The position numbers were made by a program, and so were the translations under genes. A model generated the notes under the pieces. The model made no database searches. It saw nothing but the letters and a program-made list of their open reading frames with translations, and was not told where the DNA came from. Shown piece after piece: positions 9,440 to 16,984 of a DNA stretch of 64,000 nt. This stretch comes from Paenibacillus sp. FSL K6-3182. GTDB lineage: Bacteria > Bacillota > Bacilli > Paenibacillales > Paenibacillaceae. Where the stretch lies: NCBI RefSeq assembly GCF_037976325.1, contig NZ_CP150265.1, forward strand, positions 2,599,501 through 2,663,500, in the 5' to 3' direction. Every line of letters starts with the position of its first letter. Position 1 is the stretch's first letter.

Positions 9440-9466
9440 CGGTTGGAGTTCTTATACCTCTTATAG

Positions 9467-9502
9467 TCAAATGAACCTCAGACTTCTCTGAGGTTTATTT
9501 GA
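9467..9502. terminator. Bidirectional hairpin between convergent genes
   Basis: A 15-bp stem (tcaaatgaacctcag against ctgaggtttatttga, one G-T wobble) with a six-base loop lies between the DUF2277 stop and the end of the convergent acetyltransferase gene. It has only a weak T tract on either side, so termination strength is uncertain. Confidence 0.6.
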
Positions 9503-9539
9503 TTAGGACATCTATAAGGAGATAGTAAAGCCTTTTTTG

Positions 9540-10415
9540 TTATGATGATGAGGCTTTTGCTATTTTCCATTGTTCATGAGCAAGCTGTATTCTTTTCCAT
9601 AGTTCATCCCTCTCTTGACGGCTGTAGTTGACGAGTTTCTCTTCAAAAACCTCACCCAACACCTCGAGCCACTGGGATTGACTCACTAATTCCGTCTGCC
9701 TCACACCGTCAGTTCCTCGTTCATTCCAAATGCAGCCTCGGATTTCATTACTTCCGCCAGCATGTCTGTTTCTAATTAAAAACATATTGATCCATGGAGA
9801 TTCTGCGGAGCGGCTGTAATGCTCATGCTTGGGCTCAAACTCTGTCATATCCGCCAAAACGGCAGCATCATAATCCACGCCAACAAATGACGCAGATGGA
9901 TCATGCTCTAAGCGCCATCCCTTTGGAACAACAAGAGATTCTGTTACTTTATAAATAAAAGGGTTTTGGTTATACGTTCCAACAAGAAGTGGCAGCGGCT
10001 CAAAAGGCATATCGCCTAATCCAACATCAATAATCCATTGTTCTTCTTCGTTGTTTTCGTTCAACAAGTGAGCGGTTAGTCCAAGGTGAAACGAGTTGAT
10101 ACGAGGCTCGGCACCTAGTGGCTGTACACCTGCCCGGTGGAATGAAACCTTGTAGCCTAATGAACGCAGAAGCTGGCTAAATGCGCCATTTAAATGAAAA
10201 CAATATCCGCTTCTGCCATGGATAAGGAGCGGGACGGATTGATTGAGTTGAATTCCTGCGGGTTTACCTGCAAAAACATCAATGGTTTGCCAAGAAAAAA
10301 CTCTTACATGGGCTCTATGAAGCTCAAATAGAAATGCCTTGGTCGGCTCCTGAATTTCTGAGATGCCGAGCCTGCTTAAATAAGCTTTTATTTCTTCTCT
10401 CGTCAACGGTTCCAT
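9540..10415 (-). CDS. Arylamine N-acetyltransferase (NAT family)
   Basis: 291 residues. The family catalytic triad is visible: C72 in GRSGYCFHLN, H110 in RINSFHLGL and D130 in WIIDVGLG. NAT enzymes move an acetyl group from acetyl-CoA to arylamines or hydrazines through a cysteine thioester and are cytoplasmic. The length is close to the usual 270-290 residues. The start ATG is preceded by agaggtgaa. It is transcribed away from cotJA, with a 205 bp intergenic region holding a perfect 14-bp palindrome and a sporulation-type promoter. The physiological acceptor is unknown; detoxification is the usual assumption. Confidence 0.9.
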   Translation of the reverse strand: MEPLTREEIKAYLSRLGISEIQEPTKAFLFELHRAHVRVFSWQTIDVFAGKPAGIQLNQSVPLLIHGRSGYCFHLNGAFSQLLRSLGYKVSFHRAGVQPLGAEPRINSFHLGLTAHLLNENNEEEQWIIDVGLGDMPFEPLPLLVGTYNQNPFIYKVTESLVVPKGWRLEHDPSASFVGVDYDAAVLADMTEFEPKHEHYSRSAESPWINMFLIRNRHAGGSNEIRGCIWNERGTDGVRQTELVSQSQWLEVLGEVFEEKLVNYSRQERDELWKRIQLAHEQWKIAKASSS

Positions 10416-10522
10416 AACGATTCACCTCTATGGCTCAAACATCGTTTTGAGCTTCTTTATTTTATTGCCTTTATCACATCCTAAACGAGAAAGAGCTAGA
10501 GAACAATGTAGAAATGCAAAGA

Positions 10523-10536
10523 CTGTACCGGTACAG
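10523..10536. promoter_or_regulatory. Perfect 14-bp palindrome between NAT and cotJA
   Basis: ctgtaccggtacag is a perfect palindrome lying between two divergent genes, upstream of the cotJ promoter candidate. Its size suits a dimeric repressor operator. No regulator is assigned. Confidence 0.4.
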
Positions 10537-10557
10537 CGTCATTCAATGAATGGTTAG

Positions 10558-10587
10558 TCATGATGACCAAGTCCTTATACATATACT
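10558..10587 (+). promoter_or_regulatory. Candidate sigma-E promoter of cotJABC
   Basis: tcatgat, a 15-base spacer and catatact resemble the mother-cell sigma-E consensus (-35 KMATATT, -10 CATACAnT). The position, about 34 bases before the cotJA start, is suitable. The cotJ operon of Bacillus subtilis is known to be sigma-E dependent, which supports the reading. Confidence 0.5.
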
Positions 10588-10620
10588 TTTTTGAAGAGCA
10601 TACCGAGAGGAGACATCTGC

Positions 10621-10845
10621 GTGAATAATCAGGTGCGTTATTATAAGCCGTTTATTAGCCCTTTAGATCCCTGCCCGCCTATAAAAGTAAAAAGCTTCAG
10701 CACGCCGCCTCAATTATTTATTACCTTTCAACCGCCCAATTTACCTCAGTTTTCACCTCATGAAGCATTGAGATATGGTACACTCTGGCCCATTTTGTAT
10801 AGCCCATATGATCCGAAAAACGACAGACAGGAAGAAGGTGATTAA
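10621..10845 (+). CDS. cotJA: Spore coat-associated protein CotJA
   Basis: 74 residues from a GTG at 10621 that has gagaggaga seven bases upstream; an in-frame TTG at 10591 is less likely. The sequence is short and proline-rich (PFISPLDPCPPIKVK, then QPPNLPQFSPHEALRYGTLW), matching CotJA, a small coat or membrane-associated protein made in the mother cell. It is the first gene of a complete cotJABC operon; the cotJB GTG starts two bases after its stop. Function in detail is unclear even in model species, but the operon is linked to inner spore coat assembly. Confidence 0.85.
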   Translation: MNNQVRYYKPFISPLDPCPPIKVKSFSTPPQLFITFQPPNLPQFSPHEALRYGTLWPILYSPYDPKNDRQEEGD

Positions 10846-10847
10846 CG

Positions 10848-11111
10848 GTGGCAATCATACTTGATGAAGAGTATTACAAGCTGCTGCATGATTTGCAGGC
10901 GGTAGATTTTGTACTCGTGGAGCTGAATTTATATTTGGATACTCATCCTACAGATTCAAATGCCATACATCAATACAATCAGTTCGCACAGCTAAGATTG
11001 CCTATTGTACAGCAGTATGAATCGAAGTACGGGCCTTTAAAACATTTTGGCCAAAGCTTCTCCACGAACCCTTGGTCATGGAATGATACGCCATGGCCAT
11101 GGCAGGTATAA
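10848..11111 (+). CDS. cotJB: Spore coat protein CotJB
   Basis: 87 residues, GTG start with aaggtgatt just upstream inside the end of cotJA. The family signature is clear: YYKLLHDLQAVDFVLVELNLYLDTHP near the start, and a tryptophan-rich end NPWSWNDTPWPWQV. CotJB is a small coat protein whose assembly depends on CotJC in Bacillus. It lies between cotJA and cotJC in the standard order. The length is typical. Confidence 0.92.
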   Translation: MAIILDEEYYKLLHDLQAVDFVLVELNLYLDTHPTDSNAIHQYNQFAQLRLPIVQQYESKYGPLKHFGQSFSTNPWSWNDTPWPWQV

Positions 11112-11154
11112 ATAGTGGATAGAGCCAGTAGGAAAACTAGAGGAGGCACCGTAC

Positions 11155-11724
11155 ATGTGGGTTTATGAGAAAAAACTGCAATATCCCGTTCGCGTAAGCA
11201 AATGCGATCCAATGATGGCTAAGTTTCTAATGGAGCAATATGGCGGTGCTGACGGTGAGCTTGCAGCAGCGCTTCGGTATTTAAACCAGAGGTACACGAT
11301 TCCGGATAAAGTCATTGGATTGCTAACAGATATAGGCACTGAAGAATTTGCCCACTTGGAAATGATTGCTACAATGATATATAAATTGACAAAAGATGCT
11401 ACGCCTGAGCAGTTAAAGGCTGCTGGACTTGGTGCTCATTATGTGGCTCATGACAGCGCCTTGTTTTATGAGAATGCAGGCGGCGTACCCTTTACGGCTA
11501 CCTATATTCAAGCGAAAGGCGATCCAATTGCGGATCTATATGAGGACATAGCAGCGGAGGAGAAGGCTAGGGCGACGTATCAGTGGCTGATTGACTTGAC
11601 GGATGACGTGGATTTGCAGGATAGTTTGAAGTTTCTGCGGGAGCGGGAGATTATACATTCACTGCGGTTTCGTGAAGCGGTGGAGATCCTTAAGGAAAAG
11701 CGGGATGAGAAGATATTTTATTAG
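11155..11724 (+). CDS. cotJC: Spore coat protein CotJC (manganese catalase family)
   Basis: 189 residues. It belongs to the di-manganese catalase-like family: helical, with glutamates and histidines of a ferritin-like metal site, for example EEFAHLEMIATMI and EEKARATYQWL. A ribosome-binding site agaggagg precedes the ATG. It is the last gene of the cotJ operon and is followed by a strong terminator. CotJC is a spore coat or inner-coat component with possible peroxide-scavenging activity. A nearly identical 3' two thirds of this gene recurs at 25282-25662 as a truncated copy. Confidence 0.93.
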   Translation: MWVYEKKLQYPVRVSKCDPMMAKFLMEQYGGADGELAAALRYLNQRYTIPDKVIGLLTDIGTEEFAHLEMIATMIYKLTKDATPEQLKAAGLGAHYVAHDSALFYENAGGVPFTATYIQAKGDPIADLYEDIAAEEKARATYQWLIDLTDDVDLQDSLKFLREREIIHSLRFREAVEILKEKRDEKIFY

Positions 11725-11729
11725 AGGTG

Positions 11730-11766
11730 AACCTCTCTGCAGGGTGCTGCGGGGAGGTTTTTTGTT
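11730..11766 (+). terminator. Terminator of cotJABC
   Basis: A 13-bp stem (aacctctctgcag against ctgcggggaggtt, with G-T wobbles), a four-base loop and a T run six bases after the cotJC stop. The same terminator recurs after the truncated second cotJC. Confidence 0.92.
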
Positions 11767-11793
11767 ATATTTACTTAATGATGTTTTTAATCT

Positions 11794-11916
11794 GACTTTA
11801 TTGCAATAGGAAATTCGATAAATGGCCCACTTGGTTATTATGGAGCCGACCTAGATGGGCTTGATGATTGTTGTTATGGAGGGTTCGGAGTGACCAAGCT
11901 GGGCAAAATTCTATGA
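11794..11916 (+). pseudogene. Barstar-family fragment
   Basis: An open stretch of 40 codons carries FIAIGNSINGPLGYYGADLD followed by a GLDDCCYGGFG segment, which matches the conserved core of barstar-like ribonuclease inhibitors (pattern NGPgGYfG..lDaL.DC..GGFG). The N-terminal strand and the C-terminal helix are missing: there is no start codon and the frame closes at a TGA. A one-base shift would continue into SWAKFYELIATFF, suggesting a frameshift. Barstar homologues act as immunity proteins against barnase-like toxins. The last 30 bases and the following 45 are repeated at 45026. Confidence 0.6.
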
Positions 11917-11957
11917 ATTAATCGCTACTTTTTTTATGAAATTACAACAACTACCTT
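11882..11957 (+). repeat. 76-bp direct repeat, copy 1
   Basis: From ggttcggagtgaccaagctg to the ctacctt at 11957, this stretch recurs nearly identically at 45026-45102, 33 kb away. It covers the end of the barstar-like fragment and its 3' flank. The sequence on both outer sides differs between copies. Confidence 0.85.
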
Positions 11958-11958
11958 T

Positions 11959-12002
11959 ACCTGTACATACAGCTGTACATATGTATACCTGTATGTACAG
12001 GT
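11959..12002. repeat. Inverted repeat around TGTACA motifs
   Basis: Arms acctgtacatac and gtatgtacaggt enclose agctgtacat and atgtatacct, giving several TGTACA words in 44 bases. It has no T tract, so it is more like a protein-binding or recombination site than a terminator. It directly follows the 76-bp repeat. Confidence 0.6.
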
Positions 12003-12248
12003 GCTGTAGTTGAACACAATTATTTGAAGCCCTGACTTATTAGAGAGGGTTTGTCACTTCCATTATATCAAGGAGAAATGAACTTTTATTACTTCTCCTC
12101 TATACTCCAAGTGAACTGATTACGTTCTGGGATCCATTTTCGTTATTTTTCCGGTCACAGGTTGATCCCAGTTCCATACAATCAACTTTACTAATAATTT
12201 AAAAACTTTATCCGGTGGGATGGACTGGAAAAATAAAATATTTTCAAA

Positions 12249-12288
12249 TAAAAAAAGCAGTCAGAAACTTTTTTTTGTTTCAGCTGCT
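12249..12288 (-). terminator. Terminator of the dead minus-strand gene
   Basis: On the minus strand, agcag..gaaac pairs with gtttc..ctgct around an A-rich loop and is followed by seven T residues. It lies 22 bases past the stop of the pseudogene at 12310-12890. Confidence 0.6.
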
Positions 12289-12309
12289 CTATGAATATAT
12301 TTTATTGAG

Positions 12310-12890
12310 TTATTTACCCTCTAAATTAAATGCATTCCATAGTGTACGAAGTAATGATCTTAGTATAGCAGTAGAGTCTACGTTTGAAACAGGATCTATC
12401 CACAACTCTGGCAATTGAATGAAATCATCATCTATTTCATACTCCGATAAACGAAAAGAGTAGGAACTCGAATCTGCTTGCACTCCACGTACTCCGATCA
12501 GTTTACAATTGAATAGAAAGGATCTTGCATTTCCATGACTCTATAATTACGTAGATGCCTATCTAGATTAGTAGTTAGCTGTTGGGCAGTATAAGATAGT
12601 AACAACTCCACCGATGGATTGGTTTTCCTTTCATCTATCATGAATACGTTGGCACTACCCTGCTCAATAATACCGTTTCTGAATATCTATGTAAAACCGT
12701 GTTCTTTACCTGATGCACGATTTAATATGCCGTGCACATTAATAACAGGATTAGAACCAGAATCAGTAAATGCAGGAACTTGCAGTTCTATCTTCTTATC
12801 AATAACCGGATACTCATTCCCTATATCAAATGCTCCAAGTGGGACATAATGATTAGTAAAGATGGTGTTGGCAAATGATAAACATTTCAA
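12310..12890 (-). pseudogene. Decayed gene of unknown family
   Basis: Reading the minus strand in shifting frames gives a continuous protein-like trail: an opening with AFDIGNEYPVIDKKIELQVP, a middle with NGIIEQGSANVFMIDERKTN and SYTAQQLTTNLDRHLRNYRV, and an end with DDDFIQLPELWIDPVSN and LLRTLWNAFNLEGK before a TAA. Several frame changes separate the parts, so it cannot make one protein. I do not recognise the family. The presence of a terminator at its end supports a former real gene of roughly 190 or more residues. Confidence 0.5.
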
Positions 12891-12908
12891 GCTTTCTCGA
12901 TCCTTATC

Positions 12909-13281
12909 TGGAAATTAGATCGACTTGGTCGGACGACAAAGCAGTTAATCGAGCTTTCGCATGACCTTAAAGAAAGAGGAGTCAGTCTGGATCATCACCC
13001 TAGGAGTAGATACAAGCACACCAGCTGGTAAGCTTTTTTTCGCTATTATGGCTGGTTTAGCTGAAATGGAGGCAGAGACAATTCGAGAATGAACCCAGGC
13101 CAGCTTACAAGCTGCTAGGGCTCGAGGTAGAAAAGGAGGAAGACCGCCGTTGGATAAGAGCAAAGTTGAAATGGCGTTGCTTCTGTATGAAAGTCGGAGA
13201 TATACGACAAAAGAAATAACAGAGCAGACCGGAGTATCTAATGCAAAGCTATATCAAGTTCTCAAGAATAAAAAAGCTTGA
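12909..13281 (+). pseudogene. Serine recombinase (resolvase/invertase) pseudogene
   Basis: The first frame reads LDRLGRTTKQLIELSHDLKE, then shifts to GVDTSTPAGKLFFAIMAGLA and EMEAETIRE followed by a stop where RERT is normal, then AARARGRKGGRPPLDKSKVE and a helix-turn-helix tail ending LYQVLKNKKA. These are the classic catalytic-domain E-helix and C-terminal DNA-binding parts of small serine recombinases. The N-terminal 60 or so residues with the active serine are missing. It carries at least one frameshift and one internal stop and is inactive. Confidence 0.85.
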
Positions 13282-13625
13282 AACTGAAATTTCACTTACA
13301 GGTCTATAATTTAAGATATCGGCTTCATCTGTGCGTCGTTGTTCCGAATCATATTTGTGCTGCTGTTCCAGCAAAAGAATTGGTTTCGTCTGCTCGAAAG
13401 CCAAAGGGGCACAAATTACCCCGGGAAAAATGCGGTTTATCGCTTTATCAACCACAGCGGATACGCTTGGCGCTGCGTATGTAAACACAGTTTTAAATAT
13501 GCCGCTGTTGTTAGCTTCTTCGCGTATTTACCTTGCTGGGTTTCAGACGCTCGATCTGTGAATGTTCTCGTACATATTGGCGCTTCCCATTTACCAAACG
13601 AAGAAAATAGCTTATGCTTGTCCAT
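13249..13625 (-). pseudogene. IS4-type transposase remnant
   Basis: On the minus strand an ATG at 13625 opens MDKHKLFSSFGKWEAPICTR and continues to KYAKKLTTAAYLKLCLHTQR, which resembles the N-terminal DUF4372 region of IS4-group transposases (short MDK start, then Y.KKLTT..YLKL). The frame then breaks at about 13437 and a second frame continues to 13249 without clear catalytic motifs. No inverted repeats were identified. The call rests on a short match. Confidence 0.4.
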
Positions 13626-13791
13626 GAGATGATCCTTTTCAGTGGATTATGGACAGGGTCACCTACCATATGTATTGTAAAGAATTTTTTTATGTGCAAG
13701 TTTTGATTAAACAGAAAGTTGTGAATATTCAGACAACATTAATGCAATGCTATTGAACATGAATAATACTATTCTGTTAAAAGAGGAAAAA

Positions 13792-14682
13792 ATGAAAAAA
13801 AATAATGCACTGGTTTTCGAAGGGCCGACGGAAACGCCTGATTTTCCGGTGCGGATCTCCTACAACGACTCCCGGAATGTGGTGAATGATTCGGACAGGC
13901 TTGTGTACTGTCATTACCATTCCGAATATGAATTAATCTATGTGACCGAGGGAAGTATCATGATGGAGATCGATACCAATCTCATCCATGTCCGTACGGG
14001 AGATGCTGTCATAATCAACGGAAACGAGATCCATAGCGGTTATTGCGTGAATCAGGAGAATTGCCAAATGTACGGAATCATCTTCAAACTGGATATGCTG
14101 AGCAGTCATGAGCAAGACGCCTGTCAAAGCAAGTATCTCGATCCCTTTCTTTGCGGACAGTATAAATTCCCCTCTTATATTCCAAACGAATCCGGCTGGC
14201 AAGCGAAGGTGATATCCGAAATGGTTAGCATCGTCGAGATGTACCGGCAACAGCCCTTCGGTTACGAATGGAAAATCAAATCCTGCTTATTCTCCATCGT
14301 AGCGGAAATCATTGCGAACAAAGCATTTCTAGCCCATAACGAGCAGGCAGTCATACCCAGTGCAAAGCTTGAACGGTTTCAAAAATCCATTGCGTACATA
14401 CAGGAACATTATTATAGCCACATTTCGATAGAAGATCTTGCTGGAGTAGCGGGGATCAGCGTGGATCATTTTTATAAAATTTTCAAGCAGATATCGGGGG
14501 AAACCCCGGTGACGTACGTCAACCGACATCGGACGCGGATGGCCGCCAACCTGTTGAAGTATACCGATTTATCCGTTCTAGACATTGCCCTCCAGACCGG
14601 CTTCGATAATGTCAGCTATTTTATCAAGACCTTTAAGAAATACACAGGCTTCACGCCAAGTGCCTGGAGAAAAATGGATTGA
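13792..14682 (+). CDS. AraC family transcriptional regulator
   Basis: 296 residues from the ATG at 13792, which has agaggaaaa five bases upstream; an in-frame start at 13747 lacks such a site. The N-terminal half is a cupin-like sensor (HYHSEYELIYVTEGSIMMEI, then GDAVIINGNEIHSG), and residues about 195-295 hold two helix-turn-helix motifs ending IALQTGFDNVSYFIKTFKKY. Such proteins usually sense a sugar and activate neighbouring catabolic genes. The nearest plausible target is the GH63-like enzyme at 15266 and the transporter behind it. A terminator follows at 14799. Confidence 0.9.
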   Translation: MKKNNALVFEGPTETPDFPVRISYNDSRNVVNDSDRLVYCHYHSEYELIYVTEGSIMMEIDTNLIHVRTGDAVIINGNEIHSGYCVNQENCQMYGIIFKLDMLSSHEQDACQSKYLDPFLCGQYKFPSYIPNESGWQAKVISEMVSIVEMYRQQPFGYEWKIKSCLFSIVAEIIANKAFLAHNEQAVIPSAKLERFQKSIAYIQEHYYSHISIEDLAGVAGISVDHFYKIFKQISGETPVTYVNRHRTRMAANLLKYTDLSVLDIALQTGFDNVSYFIKTFKKYTGFTPSAWRKMD

Positions 14683-14798
14683 ATGGAAACAAAAGGAGCA
14701 CGACTCGCGTAATTCTGCTTTATGAGTTCGGGGGGGGAACCATATCGCGCAAAAATCTAACAGTTCTTTAAGACATTACATGAATAGCAAGTGGCTGT

Positions 14799-14827
14799 AC
14801 CGGCGGAAGTACCGTCGGTCTTTTTTT
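14799..14827 (+). terminator. Terminator after AraC gene
   Basis: accggcgg and ccgtcggt pair (one wobble) around a short loop, followed by seven T residues. Confidence 0.75.
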
Positions 14828-14854
14828 GTGCCAAAAAACAGAGAGGAAACTAGA

Positions 14855-15133
14855 ATGACAGCAACGAAGGAGAAACAACTTGAGGTAATCGCGACGGGAA
14901 AAACGGCTTTTCAGATTGAGAAGGATAAACTTCTCGATGCACTATTGCTTTGCGCGAAAGTAGTTCAGAAAACATCGGCGATTCCGTTATTTTCCTGCAT
15001 CAAATTCGATTTTAAGGGTGAAACGCTTTTCATCATCGCGATGGATATTACCCAAGCAGTGCTTCGTATGTTAAAACTCACCAACGACAACTTCGTATAC
15101 CAGTACTTTTTTATTTTTATTTTTCCTATTTAA
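14855..15133 (+). pseudogene. Truncated DNA polymerase III beta clamp (DnaN-like)
   Basis: The ATG at 14855 has a gagaggaaac site upstream. The product would be 92 residues, of which about 60 (FQIEKDKLLDALLLCAKVVQ, then SAIPLFSCIKFDFKG and LFIIAMDITQAV) match the first part of a sliding clamp N-terminal domain. After that the frame runs through unrelated AT-rich codons to a stop. A real clamp has about 370 residues in three domains, so this cannot form a ring. It has the look of a plasmid- or phage-type dnaN copy cut short. Whether the ORF is still translated is unknown. Confidence 0.7.
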
Positions 15134-15265
15134 CAGAATAATTTTATATATAAATGTTTTTATGCGAGATATTACAGTTAATTAACATTATCCTTATACT
15201 ATGCAAACGGAAGGACTTATGTTCAAGAAGAAAAAAAGAATTAATTAATCGGGAGGTTTGAAGTA

Positions 15266-16762
15266 ATGAGCTATTTGGATATGTATGTGGATAACCGGTT
15301 CGTAAAAGAAAATGTCTTTTTGCAGATGGCGGCAGAAAAGGAAGATCTGCCGATTTTCGAAGATGTGAAGGGGGATTTGCCGAGACCGTTTTGGGAAGGC
15401 TATGAAAATGCCATTTCTTGCTATTGGAAAGCATGGGAACTGGCTTTTAAAAACCTGAGAAAGCCGACGAGGAAGAACGGTTTCGTTACGAACTACATTG
15501 ACACCGCCTTTAACGATTGTCTGTTCATGTGGGATTCCTGTTTTATCTTGCTCTTTGCAAGATATGGAAAGCATGCCTTTGATTTTCAAAAGACCCTGAA
15601 CAACCTTTATGCCAAGCAGCACGGGGACGGTTTTATCTGCAGGGAGATCAACGAGGTAGACGGCAAGGACCGGTTTCACCGCTTTGACGTGGTCAGCACG
15701 GGACCGAACATACTACCTTTAACGGAGTGGGAATATTATTTGAATTACAAGGACAAGGAACGCTTGGAAAAGGTGTTTCCGGTATTGGCCGCTTATCACT
15801 TATGGCTGAAGGAATTCAGAACCTGGACTGATGGAAGCTATTGGTCATCTGGCTGGGGATGCGGCATGGACAACACCCCCCGATTGGAAAAGAAATACGA
15901 TCATTCCTTTTCCCATGGGCACATGGTCTGGGTGGATGCCTGCTTGCAGCAGATTCTAAGCGCTAAATTGCTCGTGAAGATGAGCGACGTTATCGATAGA
16001 AGACAGGAAATGCGGGATTTCGAGGAGGAGATCGTTATACTTACGGATTTTGTGAACCGTAATCTGTGGGATCACGACAGTGCTTTTTACTACGATCTCT
16101 GGAAAAGCGGGGAGCTGAACCATGTCAAGACCATCGGGTCTTACTGGGCTTTGCTCGCCGATATCGTCCCGGAGGATCAAAAGGACAGGTTCATCTCCCA
16201 TTTGGGCAACGAAAACGAGTTTAAACGTCCCCATCCGATTCCAACGCTTTCCGCCGATCATCCTGAGTACGAAGAGGACGGCGGCTACTGGAGAGGCGGA
16301 GTTTGGGCGCCGACCAACTACATGGTGCTGAAAGGCCTTCATGAAAACGGGTATGACGCCTTGGCTCATGAGATTGCCATGAAGCATTTGGACAATGTCT
16401 TGAAGGTTTATGAGAGCACAGAAACCCTCTGGGAAAACTATTCTCCGGAGAAAGCGACTCCCGGCAACCCGGCCAAGTCGGATTTCGTCGGATGGTCAGG
16501 GCTTTCGCCAATCGCTATCCTTTTCGAATATGTCTTTGGCCTGAAGCCGGATGTGCCCAGTGCTACCCTAGAATGGGATGTAAGGCTTCTCGATGCCCAT
16601 GGCATCTCCAGATACCCCTTCGGAAACGACGGTCTCCTGGAGCTCCGCTGTGAGAAGCGAACGTCTTCGAAGGAGAAGCCGGTGATCACTGCGGTATCCA
16701 ATATTCCCGTTACCCTTGTAATAAAATGGGAAAATGGGGAAGAAACCTTAAATCTGGAGTAA
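15266..16762 (+). CDS. GH63/MGH1-like glycoside hydrolase
   Basis: 498 residues, no signal peptide. The sequence has the (alpha/alpha)6-barrel pattern of trehalase/GH63-type enzymes: an early YIDTAFNDCLFMWDSCF with an acidic residue, a central MDNTPRLE loop, and EEDGGYWRGGVWAPTNYMVL followed by an ENYSPEK segment where family members place the catalytic base. These enzymes act on alpha-linked glucosides or mannosylglycerate-type substrates in the cytoplasm. The exact substrate is open. A gggaggtt site precedes the ATG. The gene stands 220 bp before a sugar-binding lipoprotein gene and probably processes what that transporter imports. Confidence 0.75.
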   Translation: MSYLDMYVDNRFVKENVFLQMAAEKEDLPIFEDVKGDLPRPFWEGYENAISCYWKAWELAFKNLRKPTRKNGFVTNYIDTAFNDCLFMWDSCFILLFARYGKHAFDFQKTLNNLYAKQHGDGFICREINEVDGKDRFHRFDVVSTGPNILPLTEWEYYLNYKDKERLEKVFPVLAAYHLWLKEFRTWTDGSYWSSGWGCGMDNTPRLEKKYDHSFSHGHMVWVDACLQQILSAKLLVKMSDVIDRRQEMRDFEEEIVILTDFVNRNLWDHDSAFYYDLWKSGELNHVKTIGSYWALLADIVPEDQKDRFISHLGNENEFKRPHPIPTLSADHPEYEEDGGYWRGGVWAPTNYMVLKGLHENGYDALAHEIAMKHLDNVLKVYESTETLWENYSPEKATPGNPAKSDFVGWSGLSPIAILFEYVFGLKPDVPSATLEWDVRLLDAHGISRYPFGNDGLLELRCEKRTSSKEKPVITAVSNIPVTLVIKWENGEETLNLE

Positions 16763-16827
16763 GAGTACCTCTATATAAACGCCGATCAATGTACATTTTT
16801 ATTTGGTGTTCTGGGAGGGATTCGTTC

Positions 16828-16902
16828 ATGAATCAAACTAAACGTGTCGCAGGCATCTTCAAACAGGTGACTATCCTACAAATTAGTACCATTAGATTTT
16901 AA
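16828..16902 (+). CDS. Possible small ORF, 24 residues
   Basis: A strong gggaggga site stands eight bases before an ATG that opens MNQTKRVAGIFKQVTILQIS and stops after 24 codons. It could be a leader peptide of the transporter genes behind it or the remnant N-terminus of a lost gene. There is no homology I can name. Confidence 0.25.
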   Translation: MNQTKRVAGIFKQVTILQISTIRF

Positions 16903-16984
16903 AATTTTATCATTCCATCTAAATACTACACAATGATAAATTGAGATTGTAAAATATCTTATTAGTACGGGGGAGATTACATCA

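Noticed and set aside
12619..13632. Several plus-strand ORFs of 60-100 codons
   Set aside because: They lie opposite the minus-strand pseudogenes and have no motifs or ribosome-binding sites.
15245..15679. Minus-strand ORF over the GH63-like gene
   Set aside because: Antisense to a well-supported glycosidase.
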